From Marinospirillum celere (lineage in GTDB: Bacteria; Pseudomonadota; Gammaproteobacteria; Pseudomonadales; Halomonadaceae): a DNA stretch of 64,000 bases. The stretch lies in NCBI RefSeq assembly GCF_900112235.1, contig NZ_FOLH01000001.1:248001-312000 (forward strand), read 5' to 3'. Within the stretch, counting starts at the first letter, position 1; every line of letters begins with the position of its first letter. The notes under the pieces were generated by a model, which did no database searches, was not told the DNA's origin, and was given only the letters and a program-made list of their open reading frames with translations. Shown here in pieces: positions 28,538 to 37,032 of this stretch. The translations under genes and the position numbers were made by a program.

Positions 28538-29720
28538 TTGGTTGCAGAGCCAACAGAATGGCAAAAACCACAAAAGCTAGCATCCCCATTAATAGAGTGA
28601 CAAAGCTCACTTGCCAGTCCAGTAAAAAACCCAGCAAGGCTGGTGCTATGGCAGTGGAAAAGACCATGCAGGCTGATTTCACCGAACGTACTCTACCCAG
28701 ATGTTCACTTCCCCAAAGGCTTACCAGCAAGCTGTCAAGAATTGGGCCTTGCATGCCCATAGCAAAACCTGCGCCCAGCATTAACAGCCAAATCCCCCAG
28801 TTGCCTTGTAGCATAGAGGCAGCTAGTAGCCCGAGAATAAAAGGGATCAGGTAAACACGCGCCAGGTGTTCCACGCCCCACTGATCAACCCAGCGACCAC
28901 CCAAGAGAGCGCCTGGCAAGCGCGCGACCCCCATACCCGTCAGGGCCAGGGCATAGGTGGTTAGAGAGGCATTCAAGTCATGGGTTAGTTGAGCCTGATA
29001 AATAAAAATCCCCGTCATGATAATCGGCAAGGCAAGTAACAAAGGCAACAGCAACCAGAAGCGTAGTTCTTTCAGTGGGTTGGGGCCGCGCGGCTTTTCT
29101 CCTTTGATGGGCGCTTGCTGGGGTGCCTGCGGCCAGGGAGCCTGAAACCAGGCCCAGCACCAAAAGATTAGAAAAATCGCGAGTAGCAGCCACCAGAGCT
29201 GTTGCCAGCCCAGCCATATCAGGAGCAGGGCAACAGCCGGAGGTAGTAGGATTTCACCCAGCGGCATTCCCAGACTTACCAGCCCCAGAGCGCGACCACG
29301 GTTGTAGGTGAACTCACGACCTGTCAGGGTGCTGCCTAGATGAGTCATCAGACCTTGACCGCAAAGACGAACCAGACCCAGCCCAATTAGAGCAGCCCAC
29401 CACCAGGGAGCTGAGGTCAGCAAGAGCACCCCTAGAGTCAGCCCTAATAACACTAGTAGGGCATAGCGTCTAGGAGCGACCCAGTCGATACTTGGGCCTA
29501 GGCGTAGTACTAAAAAGCCGCTGACCAGAGTGACCGCAGCATAAATACTGCCAAACTGCCCTGCGGACAGATTAAGCTGCTCGCTCAGGGGTGCTTGGAA
29601 CAAGCCAATAAAGAAACTCTGACCGAGGTTGCCGGTGAAAACCGCTAGGAAAGCCAAAGCTAGAAAGCCAAAATGTTGGCGAATAAGAGTCAGGTAGCCA
29701 GAGCCAGTTGAGGAGATCAT
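28506..29720 (-). CDS. MFS transporter
   Basis: This 404-aa major facilitator has about twelve helices in two halves separated by a basic loop (about residues 195-215, QAPIKGEKPRGPNPLKEL). The first loop holds a weak motif-A-like segment, and GRALGLVSLGMPLGE resembles motif C-like proline-glycine helices. The substrate is unknown. No regulator or enzyme gene adjoins to hint at it. A terminator at 29736-29771 separates it from the MaoC gene upstream. Confidence 0.85.
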   Translation of the reverse strand: MISSTGSGYLTLIRQHFGFLALAFLAVFTGNLGQSFFIGLFQAPLSEQLNLSAGQFGSIYAAVTLVSGFLVLRLGPSIDWVAPRRYALLVLLGLTLGVLLLTSAPWWWAALIGLGLVRLCGQGLMTHLGSTLTGREFTYNRGRALGLVSLGMPLGEILLPPAVALLLIWLGWQQLWWLLLAIFLIFWCWAWFQAPWPQAPQQAPIKGEKPRGPNPLKELRFWLLLPLLLALPIIMTGIFIYQAQLTHDLNASLTTYALALTGMGVARLPGALLGGRWVDQWGVEHLARVYLIPFILGLLAASMLQGNWGIWLLMLGAGFAMGMQGPILDSLLVSLWGSEHLGRVRSVKSACMVFSTAIAPALLGFLLDWQVSFVTLLMGMLAFVVFAILLALQPIREAANHAPQ

Positions 29721-29735
29721 ACAATCTTGCGCCAG

Positions 29736-29771
29736 AAAAAAACAAAAACCCCTGAAACAGGACCAGGGGTT
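29736..29771 (-). terminator. Intrinsic terminator of the MaoC hydratase gene
   Basis: On the minus strand AACCCCTG / CAGGGGTT (8 bp, 9-base loop) is followed by TTTGTTTTTTT. It lies 20 bases past the MaoC-like stop codon and just before the MFS start. Confidence 0.88.
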
Positions 29772-29790
29772 GTGGGTTCTCAGTGACTCT

Positions 29791-30264
29791 TTAGCCTATC
29801 TTAATTTCAGGCAGCTCGGGGGCGTCTAACTCAGCCTTATCAGTTGGTGCGATTACCTTAGCGGTGCCTGTTACTACCTTTTCGCCTTTTTGATTGGTCA
29901 CCAGGCAATCCAGAATCACAATTTTTTTGGCATCCTGCTTTTCTTTAACGGTCAACTGCACCGTCAGAGTGTCGTTCAGTTTTACTGGGCGGCGGAAGCT
30001 CAGTTCCTGACCAAGATAGATGGTGCCAGGGCCGGGCAGGGTTGTGGCCAGGGCGGCAGAAATCAGAGAGCCGGACCACATGCCATGAGCAATGCGCTCA
30101 CCAAACATGCTGGTTTTGGCAAATTCTGCATTCAGGTGAACGGGATTAACATCACCGGAAACAGCAGCAAAAAGCACTAGTTCTTTTTCGGTTAGAGTTT
30201 TCTCGAAAGTTGCTGTATCACCTTCCTTAAGGGTGTCATAGGGCCGGTTGACCAATTTGCTCAT
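29791..30264 (-). CDS. MaoC-like (R)-specific enoyl-CoA hydratase
   Basis: This is a hot-dog fold hydratase with the hydratase-2 motif FAAVSGDVNPVHLNAEFA (catalytic Asp and His) and GERIAHGMWSGSLI. Such enzymes (PhaJ type) hydrate trans-2-enoyl-CoA to (R)-3-hydroxyacyl-CoA, linking beta-oxidation with polyhydroxyalkanoate or lipid synthesis. The frame opens 20 codons upstream, but the ATG at 30264 has a GAAGGA site and gives 157 aa, the usual size. It is divergent from the acyl-CoA ligase at 30473, which fits a fatty-acid role. Confidence 0.92.
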   Translation of the reverse strand: MSKLVNRPYDTLKEGDTATFEKTLTEKELVLFAAVSGDVNPVHLNAEFAKTSMFGERIAHGMWSGSLISAALATTLPGPGTIYLGQELSFRRPVKLNDTLTVQLTVKEKQDAKKIVILDCLVTNQKGEKVVTGTAKVIAPTDKAELDAPELPEIKIG

Positions 30265-30362
30265 CGTCTTTTCCTTCTGTTTTTTGATGTAAACCTCTTG
30301 GCAGAGGATGGTAACTCTTGGCATGATTGAAAGCCAGTCGAGCGCTTGCTAGGTTAGCTGGC

Positions 30363-30388
30363 AATACGACAAGGGTCGTATTTTTTTT
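30363..30388 (+). promoter_or_regulatory. Palindrome with T-run in the divergent MaoC/ligase region
   Basis: AATACGAC-AAGG-GTCGTATT is a perfect 8-bp inverted repeat followed on the plus strand by a run of T to 30388. As RNA it looks like an intrinsic terminator for a rightward transcript, yet no gene lies upstream on this strand. As DNA it is a 20-bp palindrome of the kind bound by TetR-type regulators. The rest of 30265-30472 is AT-rich and should hold both divergent promoters. Confidence 0.45.
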
Positions 30389-30472
30389 GCACTGCAGCAT
30401 AAGGCTAAATGAGCAGTACTTAAACTAATTACAACTCAGTTAATTTACCCGGACACTAAAGAGGCCACTTCT

Positions 30473-32104
30473 ATGCAGCACACCAACATTTATAATCTGG
30501 GTTTGGACCCAAATACTGCCAATTTTGCAGCCCTGACGCCCATTTCCTATCTGCAAAGAGCAGCCAGCGTCTATCCGAACCGTATTGCTCAGATTCACCA
30601 TGATAAAACAAAAACCTGGTCCGAAACCTACCGGCGTTGTGTGCGTCTGGCTTCAGCTTTGAACAAGGCTGGGATAGGCGAAGGTGATACTGTTTCTTTC
30701 ATCTCACCCAATATCTATGCGCTGTTTGAAGCCCATTTTGGTGTACCCATGTCTGGTGCGGTATTGAATGCCATCAACACTCGTTTGGATGCGGAAACCA
30801 TTTCTTTTATTTTGCAGCATGCCGAAACTAAGGTTCTTTTTGTTGATCGTGAATTCTCTGAAGTGGCTTCACGTGCCGTTAAGATGCTGGGTTCCGAGCG
30901 CCCCCGATTGATCGATATTGATGATCCCTATTTTGAAGGGGGAGAACTGATCGGTGAAATGGACTATGAGGCTTTTCTGGCAACTGGTGATGAAGACTTT
31001 GCCTACTCCCTGCCAGCTGATGAGTGGAATGCCATTGCTTTGAACTATACCTCGGGTACAACAGGTAACCCGAAAGGCGTGGTTTATCATCATCGTGGTG
31101 CCTATTTGAATGCAGTATCCAATGCCCTGTCCTGGAACATGGGGGAGCACCCTGTGTATTTGTGGACGCTGCCTATGTTCCACTGTAACGGCTGGTGTTT
31201 CCCCTGGACGCTTGCTGCCACCGTGGGGACCAGTGTCAGCCTGCGCCATGTGCGTGCTGATGCCATCTATGGTGCGATTAAAGAGCATCAGGTTAATCAC
31301 TTCTGTGGTGCGCCTATTGTCCTGAATATGCTGAACAATGCTGAAGCCAGTTTGAAGGCAGGTATAGAACATCAGGTTAAAGTGATGACAGCCGGTGCCG
31401 CGCCGCCTGCTGCAGTTATTGAAGGTATGGAAAACATGGGCTTTAGCGTCACCCATGTTTATGGTTTGACTGAAACCTATGGCCCCTGTGTCGTTTGTGC
31501 TTGGCATGACGAGTGGGATGACAAGGATATTTCCGAGCGGGCTCGCTTAAAAGCTCGCCAGGGCGTTAAGTCACCCATGCAGGAAGGTTTAATGATTGCT
31601 GATCCAGAAACTCTGGAACCCGTTCCTCAGGACGGAAAAACCCTGGGTGAAATCTTCATGCGCGGCAACCTGGTTATGAAGGGGTATTTGAAAAACCCCA
31701 AGGCAACGGAAGAGTCTTTTGCCGGAGGCTGGTTCCATTCTGGTGACCTGGCAGTTTGGCATCCGGATGGCTATGTAGAAATTAAAGATCGCTCAAAAGA
31801 TGTCATCATTTCAGGCGGTGAGAACATCTCTTCCATTGAGGTTGAAGATATTCTCTATCGTCATCCAGCCGTTTCTGAAGCTGCCGTTGTGGCACGCCCT
31901 GATGAAAAATGGGGTGAGACTCCCTGTGCTTTTGTGAACCTGAAGGCAGGTGCTGAGGTGACTGAAGAAGAGATTATCGACTTTTGCCGAAACAACATGG
32001 CAAGATTCAAAGTCCCTAAAACTGTGGTCTTTGGGGAGTTGCCCAAGACGTCTACGGGCAAGATTCAGAAGTTTGTGTTACGTGATCAGGTCAAGAGTCT
32101 CTAG
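30473..32104 (+). CDS. Acyl-CoA synthetase (AMP-forming), medium-chain/DmdB-like
   Basis: This ligase activates a carboxylic acid to its CoA thioester through an acyl-adenylate. The P-loop motif reads YTSGTTGNPKGVVYHHRG (about residues 192-209). Downstream are VYGLTETYGPC, the HSGDLAVWHPDGYVEIKDR hinge segment and the C-terminal lysine (PKTSTGKIQKF). The N-terminal pattern and the YHHRG motif are typical of the branch that includes medium-chain ligases and methylmercaptopropionate-CoA ligase DmdB, so the substrate is probably a short or medium acid. Length of 543 aa is normal. A terminator follows. Confidence 0.88.
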   Translation: MQHTNIYNLGLDPNTANFAALTPISYLQRAASVYPNRIAQIHHDKTKTWSETYRRCVRLASALNKAGIGEGDTVSFISPNIYALFEAHFGVPMSGAVLNAINTRLDAETISFILQHAETKVLFVDREFSEVASRAVKMLGSERPRLIDIDDPYFEGGELIGEMDYEAFLATGDEDFAYSLPADEWNAIALNYTSGTTGNPKGVVYHHRGAYLNAVSNALSWNMGEHPVYLWTLPMFHCNGWCFPWTLAATVGTSVSLRHVRADAIYGAIKEHQVNHFCGAPIVLNMLNNAEASLKAGIEHQVKVMTAGAAPPAAVIEGMENMGFSVTHVYGLTETYGPCVVCAWHDEWDDKDISERARLKARQGVKSPMQEGLMIADPETLEPVPQDGKTLGEIFMRGNLVMKGYLKNPKATEESFAGGWFHSGDLAVWHPDGYVEIKDRSKDVIISGGENISSIEVEDILYRHPAVSEAAVVARPDEKWGETPCAFVNLKAGAEVTEEEIIDFCRNNMARFKVPKTVVFGELPKTSTGKIQKFVLRDQVKSL

Positions 32105-32131
32105 GACTACTTGAACACTTGCCGTTACTAA

Positions 32132-32160
32132 GCCAGCCTGGGAAAGGCTGGTTTTTTTTT
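32132..32160 (+). terminator. Intrinsic terminator after the acyl-CoA ligase gene
   Basis: GCCAGCC and GGCTGGT form a 7-bp stem (one G-U) with a 7-base loop, followed by nine T. It separates the two ligase genes into different transcripts. Confidence 0.88.
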
Positions 32161-32181
32161 GTGCAAAAGTTTATAGTAATA

Positions 32182-32191
32182 CAAACGTTTG
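32182..32191. promoter_or_regulatory. CAAACGTTTG palindrome upstream of fadD
   Basis: The perfect 10-bp palindrome CAAACGTTTG lies about 80 bp upstream of the fadD start. The half-sites match the Pseudomonas PsrA operator type (CAAAC and GTTTG), but that operator has 2-4 bases between the halves and this has none. It is a possible fatty-acid-responsive operator only. Confidence 0.3.
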
Positions 32192-32272
32192 AATTGGTGT
32201 TCGTGTTAAGAAAGTAACTATACTCTGCAAGGACACGCTTGCTACCAATAACAACAATTGGCGAGGGCTGAT

Positions 32273-33907
32273 ATGACTGATATAGATTTAGGGCGGTTTC
32301 AATCGATTTTGCAGGTTTTTGATGAATCCTGTGAGCGTTTTGGAGACAAACCGGCATTTACCTGTATGGGTAAAATGATCACCTACGGTGAGCTGGAAGA
32401 AAAAAGTCGTCATTTTGCTGCCTATCTGCAAAATAATACCGATCTTAAAGCTGGTGATCGCATCGCGATTCAGCTCCCCAATACCCTGATGTTTCCAATT
32501 GCTGTTTTTGGAGCTTTGCGTGCGGGTTTGATCGTTGTTAATACTAATCCCTTGTATTCTGAGCGGGAAATGGAGCACCAGTTTAATGACTCAGGTGCTC
32601 GGGCTTTGGTTGTGCTAGCAAATATGGCTCATAGCGTAGAAAGAGTCTTGCCGCACACGCATCTGAAGCATGTTTTTGTGACTGAGCTGGGTGATATGCA
32701 CTCAGGCTTCAAACGGGTGCTGATCAATTCAGTTGTGAGGTATGTCAAAAAAATGGTTCCGGCCTTTAACCTGCCTCACGCCATTCCTTTCCGTAAAGCT
32801 TTGCACCAGGGGCGCAAGGGTCACTGGGTGCCTGTTGAACCTACCCTTGATGATATTGCTGTACTTCAATACACGGGGGGCACTACCGGTGTTGCCAAGG
32901 GCGCGATGCTGACCCATCGCAATCTGGTCGCTAACATGCTTCAGGCGCGGGAAGTCATCAAACAGGTTCTGGATGAAGGAAGTGAAAGTGTTGTCGCTCC
33001 TTTGCCCATGTATCACATCTATACCTTTACCGTGAACTGCATGGTAATGATGGAGTTGGGTAATCACTCTTTGCTGATTACCAATCCACGTGATCTGCCT
33101 AACTTTGTTAAGGAGCTTCAAAAGCATAAGTTTACTGGCTTTGTTGGCTTGAATACCTTGTTTACTGCTTTGTGCAACCGTGATGACTTCAAGGCGCTGG
33201 ATTTCAGTAATCTGAAATTGACTATTTCCGGTGGTATGGCCTTAACCAAAGCGGCTGCTGAACGCTGGAAGGAAGTAACCGGTTGTGATATTGCAGAAGG
33301 CTATGGTTTAACTGAAACCTCGCCTGTGGCGACTTTCAACTCACCTAAAGAAATTCAGCTGGGTAGTATTGGTAAGCCAGTTCCCAGCACGGAAATCAAA
33401 GTAATTGATGAAGAGGGCCAAGACTTACCCCTAGGTGAAGCCGGTGAGCTTTGTATTCGTGGTCCTCAGGTCATGAAAGGCTATTGGCAGCGTCCTGATG
33501 AAACGGCAAAGGTGATTGATGTCGATGGCTGGTTCCGTACTGGTGATGTCGCTGTGATTCAGGAAGATGGTTATGCCAGGATTGTGGATCGTAAGAAGGA
33601 TATGATCAATGTTTCTGGCTTTAACGTTTATCCCAATGAAGTTGAGGATGAAATTGCTTCTCACCCAGATGTTCTGGAAGTGGCAGCCGTGGGTGTTGGT
33701 GATGAAAAAAGCGGTGAGGCTGTTAAGGTCTTTATTGTTTCACGTAACCCTGATTTGTCAGCAAAAGAAATTAGAGACTGGTGCAAGGAACGCCTGACTG
33801 GCTATAAGCTCCCAAAAATCATTGAATTTAGGGATGAGCTACCTAAAACCAATGTTGGTAAGGTTTTGCGCCGCCAGCTTCGAGATGAAGAAAAACAAGC
33901 GAGCTAA
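32273..33907 (+). CDS. fadD: Long-chain-fatty-acid-CoA ligase FadD
   Basis: FadD activates long-chain fatty acids for beta-oxidation at the inner membrane. The ATP motif YTGGTTGVAKGAMLTHRN, the GYGLTETSPVATFN segment and the FACS signature region (GWFRTGDVAVIQEDGYARIVDRKKDMI) are present, with the catalytic lysine in KTNVGKVLRRQ. The adjacent NPLYSEREMEHQ and PLPMYHIYTFTVN stretches are typical of FadD. The frame opens at a TTG 15 bases upstream; I chose the ATG at 32273, which has GAGGG ahead of it and gives 544 aa. It is a single-gene unit between two terminators. Confidence 0.95.
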   Translation: MTDIDLGRFQSILQVFDESCERFGDKPAFTCMGKMITYGELEEKSRHFAAYLQNNTDLKAGDRIAIQLPNTLMFPIAVFGALRAGLIVVNTNPLYSEREMEHQFNDSGARALVVLANMAHSVERVLPHTHLKHVFVTELGDMHSGFKRVLINSVVRYVKKMVPAFNLPHAIPFRKALHQGRKGHWVPVEPTLDDIAVLQYTGGTTGVAKGAMLTHRNLVANMLQAREVIKQVLDEGSESVVAPLPMYHIYTFTVNCMVMMELGNHSLLITNPRDLPNFVKELQKHKFTGFVGLNTLFTALCNRDDFKALDFSNLKLTISGGMALTKAAAERWKEVTGCDIAEGYGLTETSPVATFNSPKEIQLGSIGKPVPSTEIKVIDEEGQDLPLGEAGELCIRGPQVMKGYWQRPDETAKVIDVDGWFRTGDVAVIQEDGYARIVDRKKDMINVSGFNVYPNEVEDEIASHPDVLEVAAVGVGDEKSGEAVKVFIVSRNPDLSAKEIRDWCKERLTGYKLPKIIEFRDELPKTNVGKVLRRQLRDEEKQAS

Positions 33908-33929
33908 AGTTTTAATAGATTTAGCTAAG

Positions 33930-33963
33930 AACCCCGGATCTTTCGAGATCCGGGGTTTTTTTT
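33930..33963 (+). terminator. Intrinsic terminator of fadD
   Basis: A perfect 12-bp stem AACCCCGGATCT / AGATCCGGGGTT closes a TTCG tetraloop and is followed by six or more T. Confidence 0.95.
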
Positions 33964-34111
33964 GCGCTATTTAATGTTTGTTTTTTGGCTTACTGTACTG
34001 AAATAAAACGCAATCAATAGTTACTTAAAGCAGGCTCTTTAGGCTGGGTTTATTAGTAATAAGCATATAAGATGGATGTGGTATCTAGCTTTTTCATGCA
34101 GAGTGTTGGCT

Positions 34112-35491
34112 ATGTCGGTTCTTAAATATGGATTAACAACAAAAATTGCTCTGCTGACGTTAGCCGTCGCTCTGGTGCTTATGGCTGCAATAGCCTTGGC
34201 ACTCTTTTCTTTCAAGCAGTACCGCACGACACTCAATGAAGTGGCAGACCGGGAGCTTCAAGCATTAATGACCGCGACCCGTCTTGTTCAACAAGCAGAA
34301 AGCCTAGTAAACGCCAGTGCCATGCTGCTTTTGGCAGAAAACCATTTCAGCCGCCGTCAAGCTGTTTTTGAAGTAGAAGACCGTCAGGAGTGGATAGGAC
34401 GTCTGGTCACCGATTTATCTACCTATCCAGGTGATCAGATCGACTTTCAAGCCATTCATCAAACCAAAGATGAATTGGTTGGTAATCTTGCCAGAATGAA
34501 TACTCTGGTAGAAGAAAGGATCAACTTGCGGGCTGATGTCTATTTTCGTGATCGGACCAGCCAACAGGACCTTGAACGCCTGGAGCTGATAGATGCTGAA
34601 ATCGGCGAGATGATCAGAGCTAATCGTGAACTGTCGCAGGATTTAACCGTTACTGTGGGGCACCAAGTCAGCCTGATACGCTCCTCTATTTTGAGCAGCG
34701 TGGAAACTATTAATCAGGGAATGACACTCAGGCAAACCTGGCTGCTCTACTCGGGTATTCTGGCACTCTTGGTTGTATTTCTAACCGCTTTTTATATCAA
34801 CCGCTCAGTGGTACAGCGCATTATCAATCTACAAAGAGCACTTAGCCTTGATCGGCCCAGAGCTCAAGATGTGCCTGTTGAGGGGGATGACGAAATTGCC
34901 TGGATGGCTCAATCCATTCATCGCTATGTCAACAAAATTAATGCACACGAAGGCCGGATTATGGAGATGAATGAAGAGCTCTCTTTTCTGGCCACCCATG
35001 ATGCTTTGACCAAGCTTTACAACCGACATTACTTTGATCGCCACCTGAATCAGTTGAGTCAGAAGGATGAGTCAGAATCCTTTTGTATAGCAATGCTCGA
35101 TATAGATCATTTTAAATCCATTAATGATAACCATGGGCATGACGCTGGTGATCAGGTGATTCGTATGCTCGCTGAAGAGCTCAAAGCGGCTTTGCCGGAA
35201 GCAGCCATGGTGGCGCGGGTAGGTGGTGAAGAGTTTGCGGTGGTTTTTCAGAAACTGTCACTGAAAACAGCCAGTCAATATCTTGAGCGCCTGCGCCTGC
35301 AAATAGAACAATTACCTATTCATGTTGCCGGTGTGGATCTTCGAGTGACGGCCAGTATAGGCTTGGCGGGTTATTGTCAGGATAGAGACTTGATTGCCTG
35401 CTTGAAGAGTGCTGATATGGCACTTTATGAGGCCAAAAGGCTGGGGCGTAATCAATTAGTGGTGCATACAATCAGCAAGGAGGGGAAATGA
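34112..35491 (+). CDS. Membrane diguanylate cyclase with HAMP and GGDEF domains
   Basis: This protein makes cyclic di-GMP. An N-terminal helix (TTKIALLTLAVALVLMAAIALALFSF, read in two halves) and a second helix (WLLYSGILALLVVFLTAFYI) flank a helical periplasmic sensor of about 180 residues. A HAMP-like linker and coiled coil lead to a GGDEF domain with active-site GGEEF (RVGGEEFAVVF) and MLDIDHFKSINDNHGHDAGD. The inhibitory RxxD site normally five residues before GGEEF is replaced by PEAA, so product feedback is probably missing. An in-frame ATG at 34076 is an alternative start; neither has a strong ribosome-binding site. The stop overlaps the binding-protein gene (ATGA). Confidence 0.9.
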   Translation: MSVLKYGLTTKIALLTLAVALVLMAAIALALFSFKQYRTTLNEVADRELQALMTATRLVQQAESLVNASAMLLLAENHFSRRQAVFEVEDRQEWIGRLVTDLSTYPGDQIDFQAIHQTKDELVGNLARMNTLVEERINLRADVYFRDRTSQQDLERLELIDAEIGEMIRANRELSQDLTVTVGHQVSLIRSSILSSVETINQGMTLRQTWLLYSGILALLVVFLTAFYINRSVVQRIINLQRALSLDRPRAQDVPVEGDDEIAWMAQSIHRYVNKINAHEGRIMEMNEELSFLATHDALTKLYNRHYFDRHLNQLSQKDESESFCIAMLDIDHFKSINDNHGHDAGDQVIRMLAEELKAALPEAAMVARVGGEEFAVVFQKLSLKTASQYLERLRLQIEQLPIHVAGVDLRVTASIGLAGYCQDRDLIACLKSADMALYEAKRLGRNQLVVHTISKEGK

Positions 35492-36966
35492 GGAATTGGT
35501 TCTGCAGGAAGCGCTGGTTGCTGCTTGTTGTTTTATTCATGCCTACCTTGGCTGTTGCTGACCGGGTACGAATTGAGCTGCACTTGATGCCGCCACACCT
35601 GGACCCGACCCTCACACCTTCCGCAACAGTTTCTGAGGCAACCTACAACAATATTTATCAGGGTTTGACCCGTATTAATCGTCATGGCGAAGTGAAGCCA
35701 AATCTCGCCAGCTCTTGGGAAGTCTCAGAGGAAGGACGGGTTTATACTTTCACTCTCCAGCCTGGAGTGCGCTTCCACAATGGCCAGCCATTTAATGCAG
35801 AGGTGGCCGCCTTCAGTTTAGAGCGCCTTCTGGATCCAGCCACTCAAAACCCTCAGCGCCATCTTTTTGCACATATTCAAGAAATACAAGTAGTTTCGCT
35901 TCTGCGCCTGCAAATACGTTTGCAAAGGCCGGATAACCTTTTGCTGTTCAGGCTGGGCTTGGCTGCAGCGGTTATGGTGGAGCCAGAATCAGCCGATAAT
36001 AATAGTCGCCACCCCATAGGGACAGGTCCCTATGAGTTTGTTTCCTGGCTAGAGGGTCAGCCTTTGGAGTTGGCGGCTTTCCAAAATTACTGGGGTGCTC
36101 AGCCACGGATTCAACGAGCCAGTATTAGCTTTACCAGTAATCGCATTGAGCTGGAAGCCAGCTTATCCGAAGGAGCTATCGATTTGTATCCGAATATTAG
36201 CCCTTTGGAATCGGTTGTGCGCTTGGCCAGTCGTGGAGACTATGTTCTTTATGATGGTTTGAGTGAAGGGCAAACCCTGCTGGCTTTCAATCATCAGCAT
36301 CCGGCTTTGGTAGATCGGCGTGTCCGGCGGGCAATAAATCATGCGGTAGATAAAAAAGGCTTGCTGGATATTTATCCCAAATCCAACCCTCCCTTGATAG
36401 GCAGTCACTTTTCCCCTTTGCATCCTGCCTACCTGGATTTGTCGGATAGGTATCCCTATGATCCCGGCAAAGCCAAGAAGCTGTTGGCAGAAGCGGGTTA
36501 TGCCTCAGGGCTGGAGTTAACCTTTAAGGTGCCTCCTCCTTTGTATGCCCGGCAAGCCAGTCTCCACCTATCTGCTTATCTGGAAGCTGTAGGCATTCGG
36601 CTGGATGTGCAAAGAGTTAGTTGGTCAAAATGGTTGGATGAAGTGTTTTATGGCAAAAATTATGATCTGACGGTTGTGGCTCATGTTGAACCCTTTGATA
36701 TCGATATCTATGCTCGGGATGATTACTACTTTAATTATCATAACCCCGGGTTTGACCAGCTTTGGAAGCAAATAGAGCAGGAACAAGATGAAGCGAAAAG
36801 GAATCACCTGCTCCAGCAAACTCAGCTCCTATTGGCTGAGGATGCGGCCCATGTTTTCCTGCATATCAAACCCCAACAGTCCATCCGTAAGAAAAATTTG
36901 AAGGGCTTCTGGGAAAATTCACCTGTACCCGCAGTCATCTTGGAAGAGCTTTACTGGGAAAACTGA
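35488..36966 (+). CDS. Orphan peptide/oligopeptide-type solute-binding protein (SBP_bac_5)
   Basis: This 492-aa secreted protein has a signal peptide ending near AVA-DR (residue 24) and no lipobox cysteine. The DppA/OppA-family fold shows YNNIYQGLTRINRHGEVKPNLASSWEVSEEGRVYTFTLQPGVRFHNGQPF (given here as a region), HPIGTGPYEF and VRRAINHAVDKKGLL. No permease or ATPase gene is adjacent. Its start overlaps the stop of the membrane GGDEF gene by four bases, which suggests that it delivers a ligand signal to that sensor rather than serving import. The ligand cannot be told from sequence. Confidence 0.88.
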   Translation: MRNWFCRKRWLLLVVLFMPTLAVADRVRIELHLMPPHLDPTLTPSATVSEATYNNIYQGLTRINRHGEVKPNLASSWEVSEEGRVYTFTLQPGVRFHNGQPFNAEVAAFSLERLLDPATQNPQRHLFAHIQEIQVVSLLRLQIRLQRPDNLLLFRLGLAAAVMVEPESADNNSRHPIGTGPYEFVSWLEGQPLELAAFQNYWGAQPRIQRASISFTSNRIELEASLSEGAIDLYPNISPLESVVRLASRGDYVLYDGLSEGQTLLAFNHQHPALVDRRVRRAINHAVDKKGLLDIYPKSNPPLIGSHFSPLHPAYLDLSDRYPYDPGKAKKLLAEAGYASGLELTFKVPPPLYARQASLHLSAYLEAVGIRLDVQRVSWSKWLDEVFYGKNYDLTVVAHVEPFDIDIYARDDYYFNYHNPGFDQLWKQIEQEQDEAKRNHLLQQTQLLLAEDAAHVFLHIKPQQSIRKKNLKGFWENSPVPAVILEELYWEN

Positions 36967-36975
36967 TGTGTCTTT

Positions 36976-37003
36976 TTGGCTGGAGGGCTAATTGCTTTAT
37001 ACT
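36976..37003 (+). promoter_or_regulatory. Predicted hrpA promoter
   Basis: TTGGCT (36976-36981), a 16-bp spacer and TATACT (36998-37003) lie 30 bp before the preferred hrpA start. This sets hrpA apart from the upstream binding-protein gene. The downstream leader would be about 20 bases. Confidence 0.45.
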
Positions 37004-37032
37004 GGCGGATTTTCCACCGCCAGCGAGTTGTC

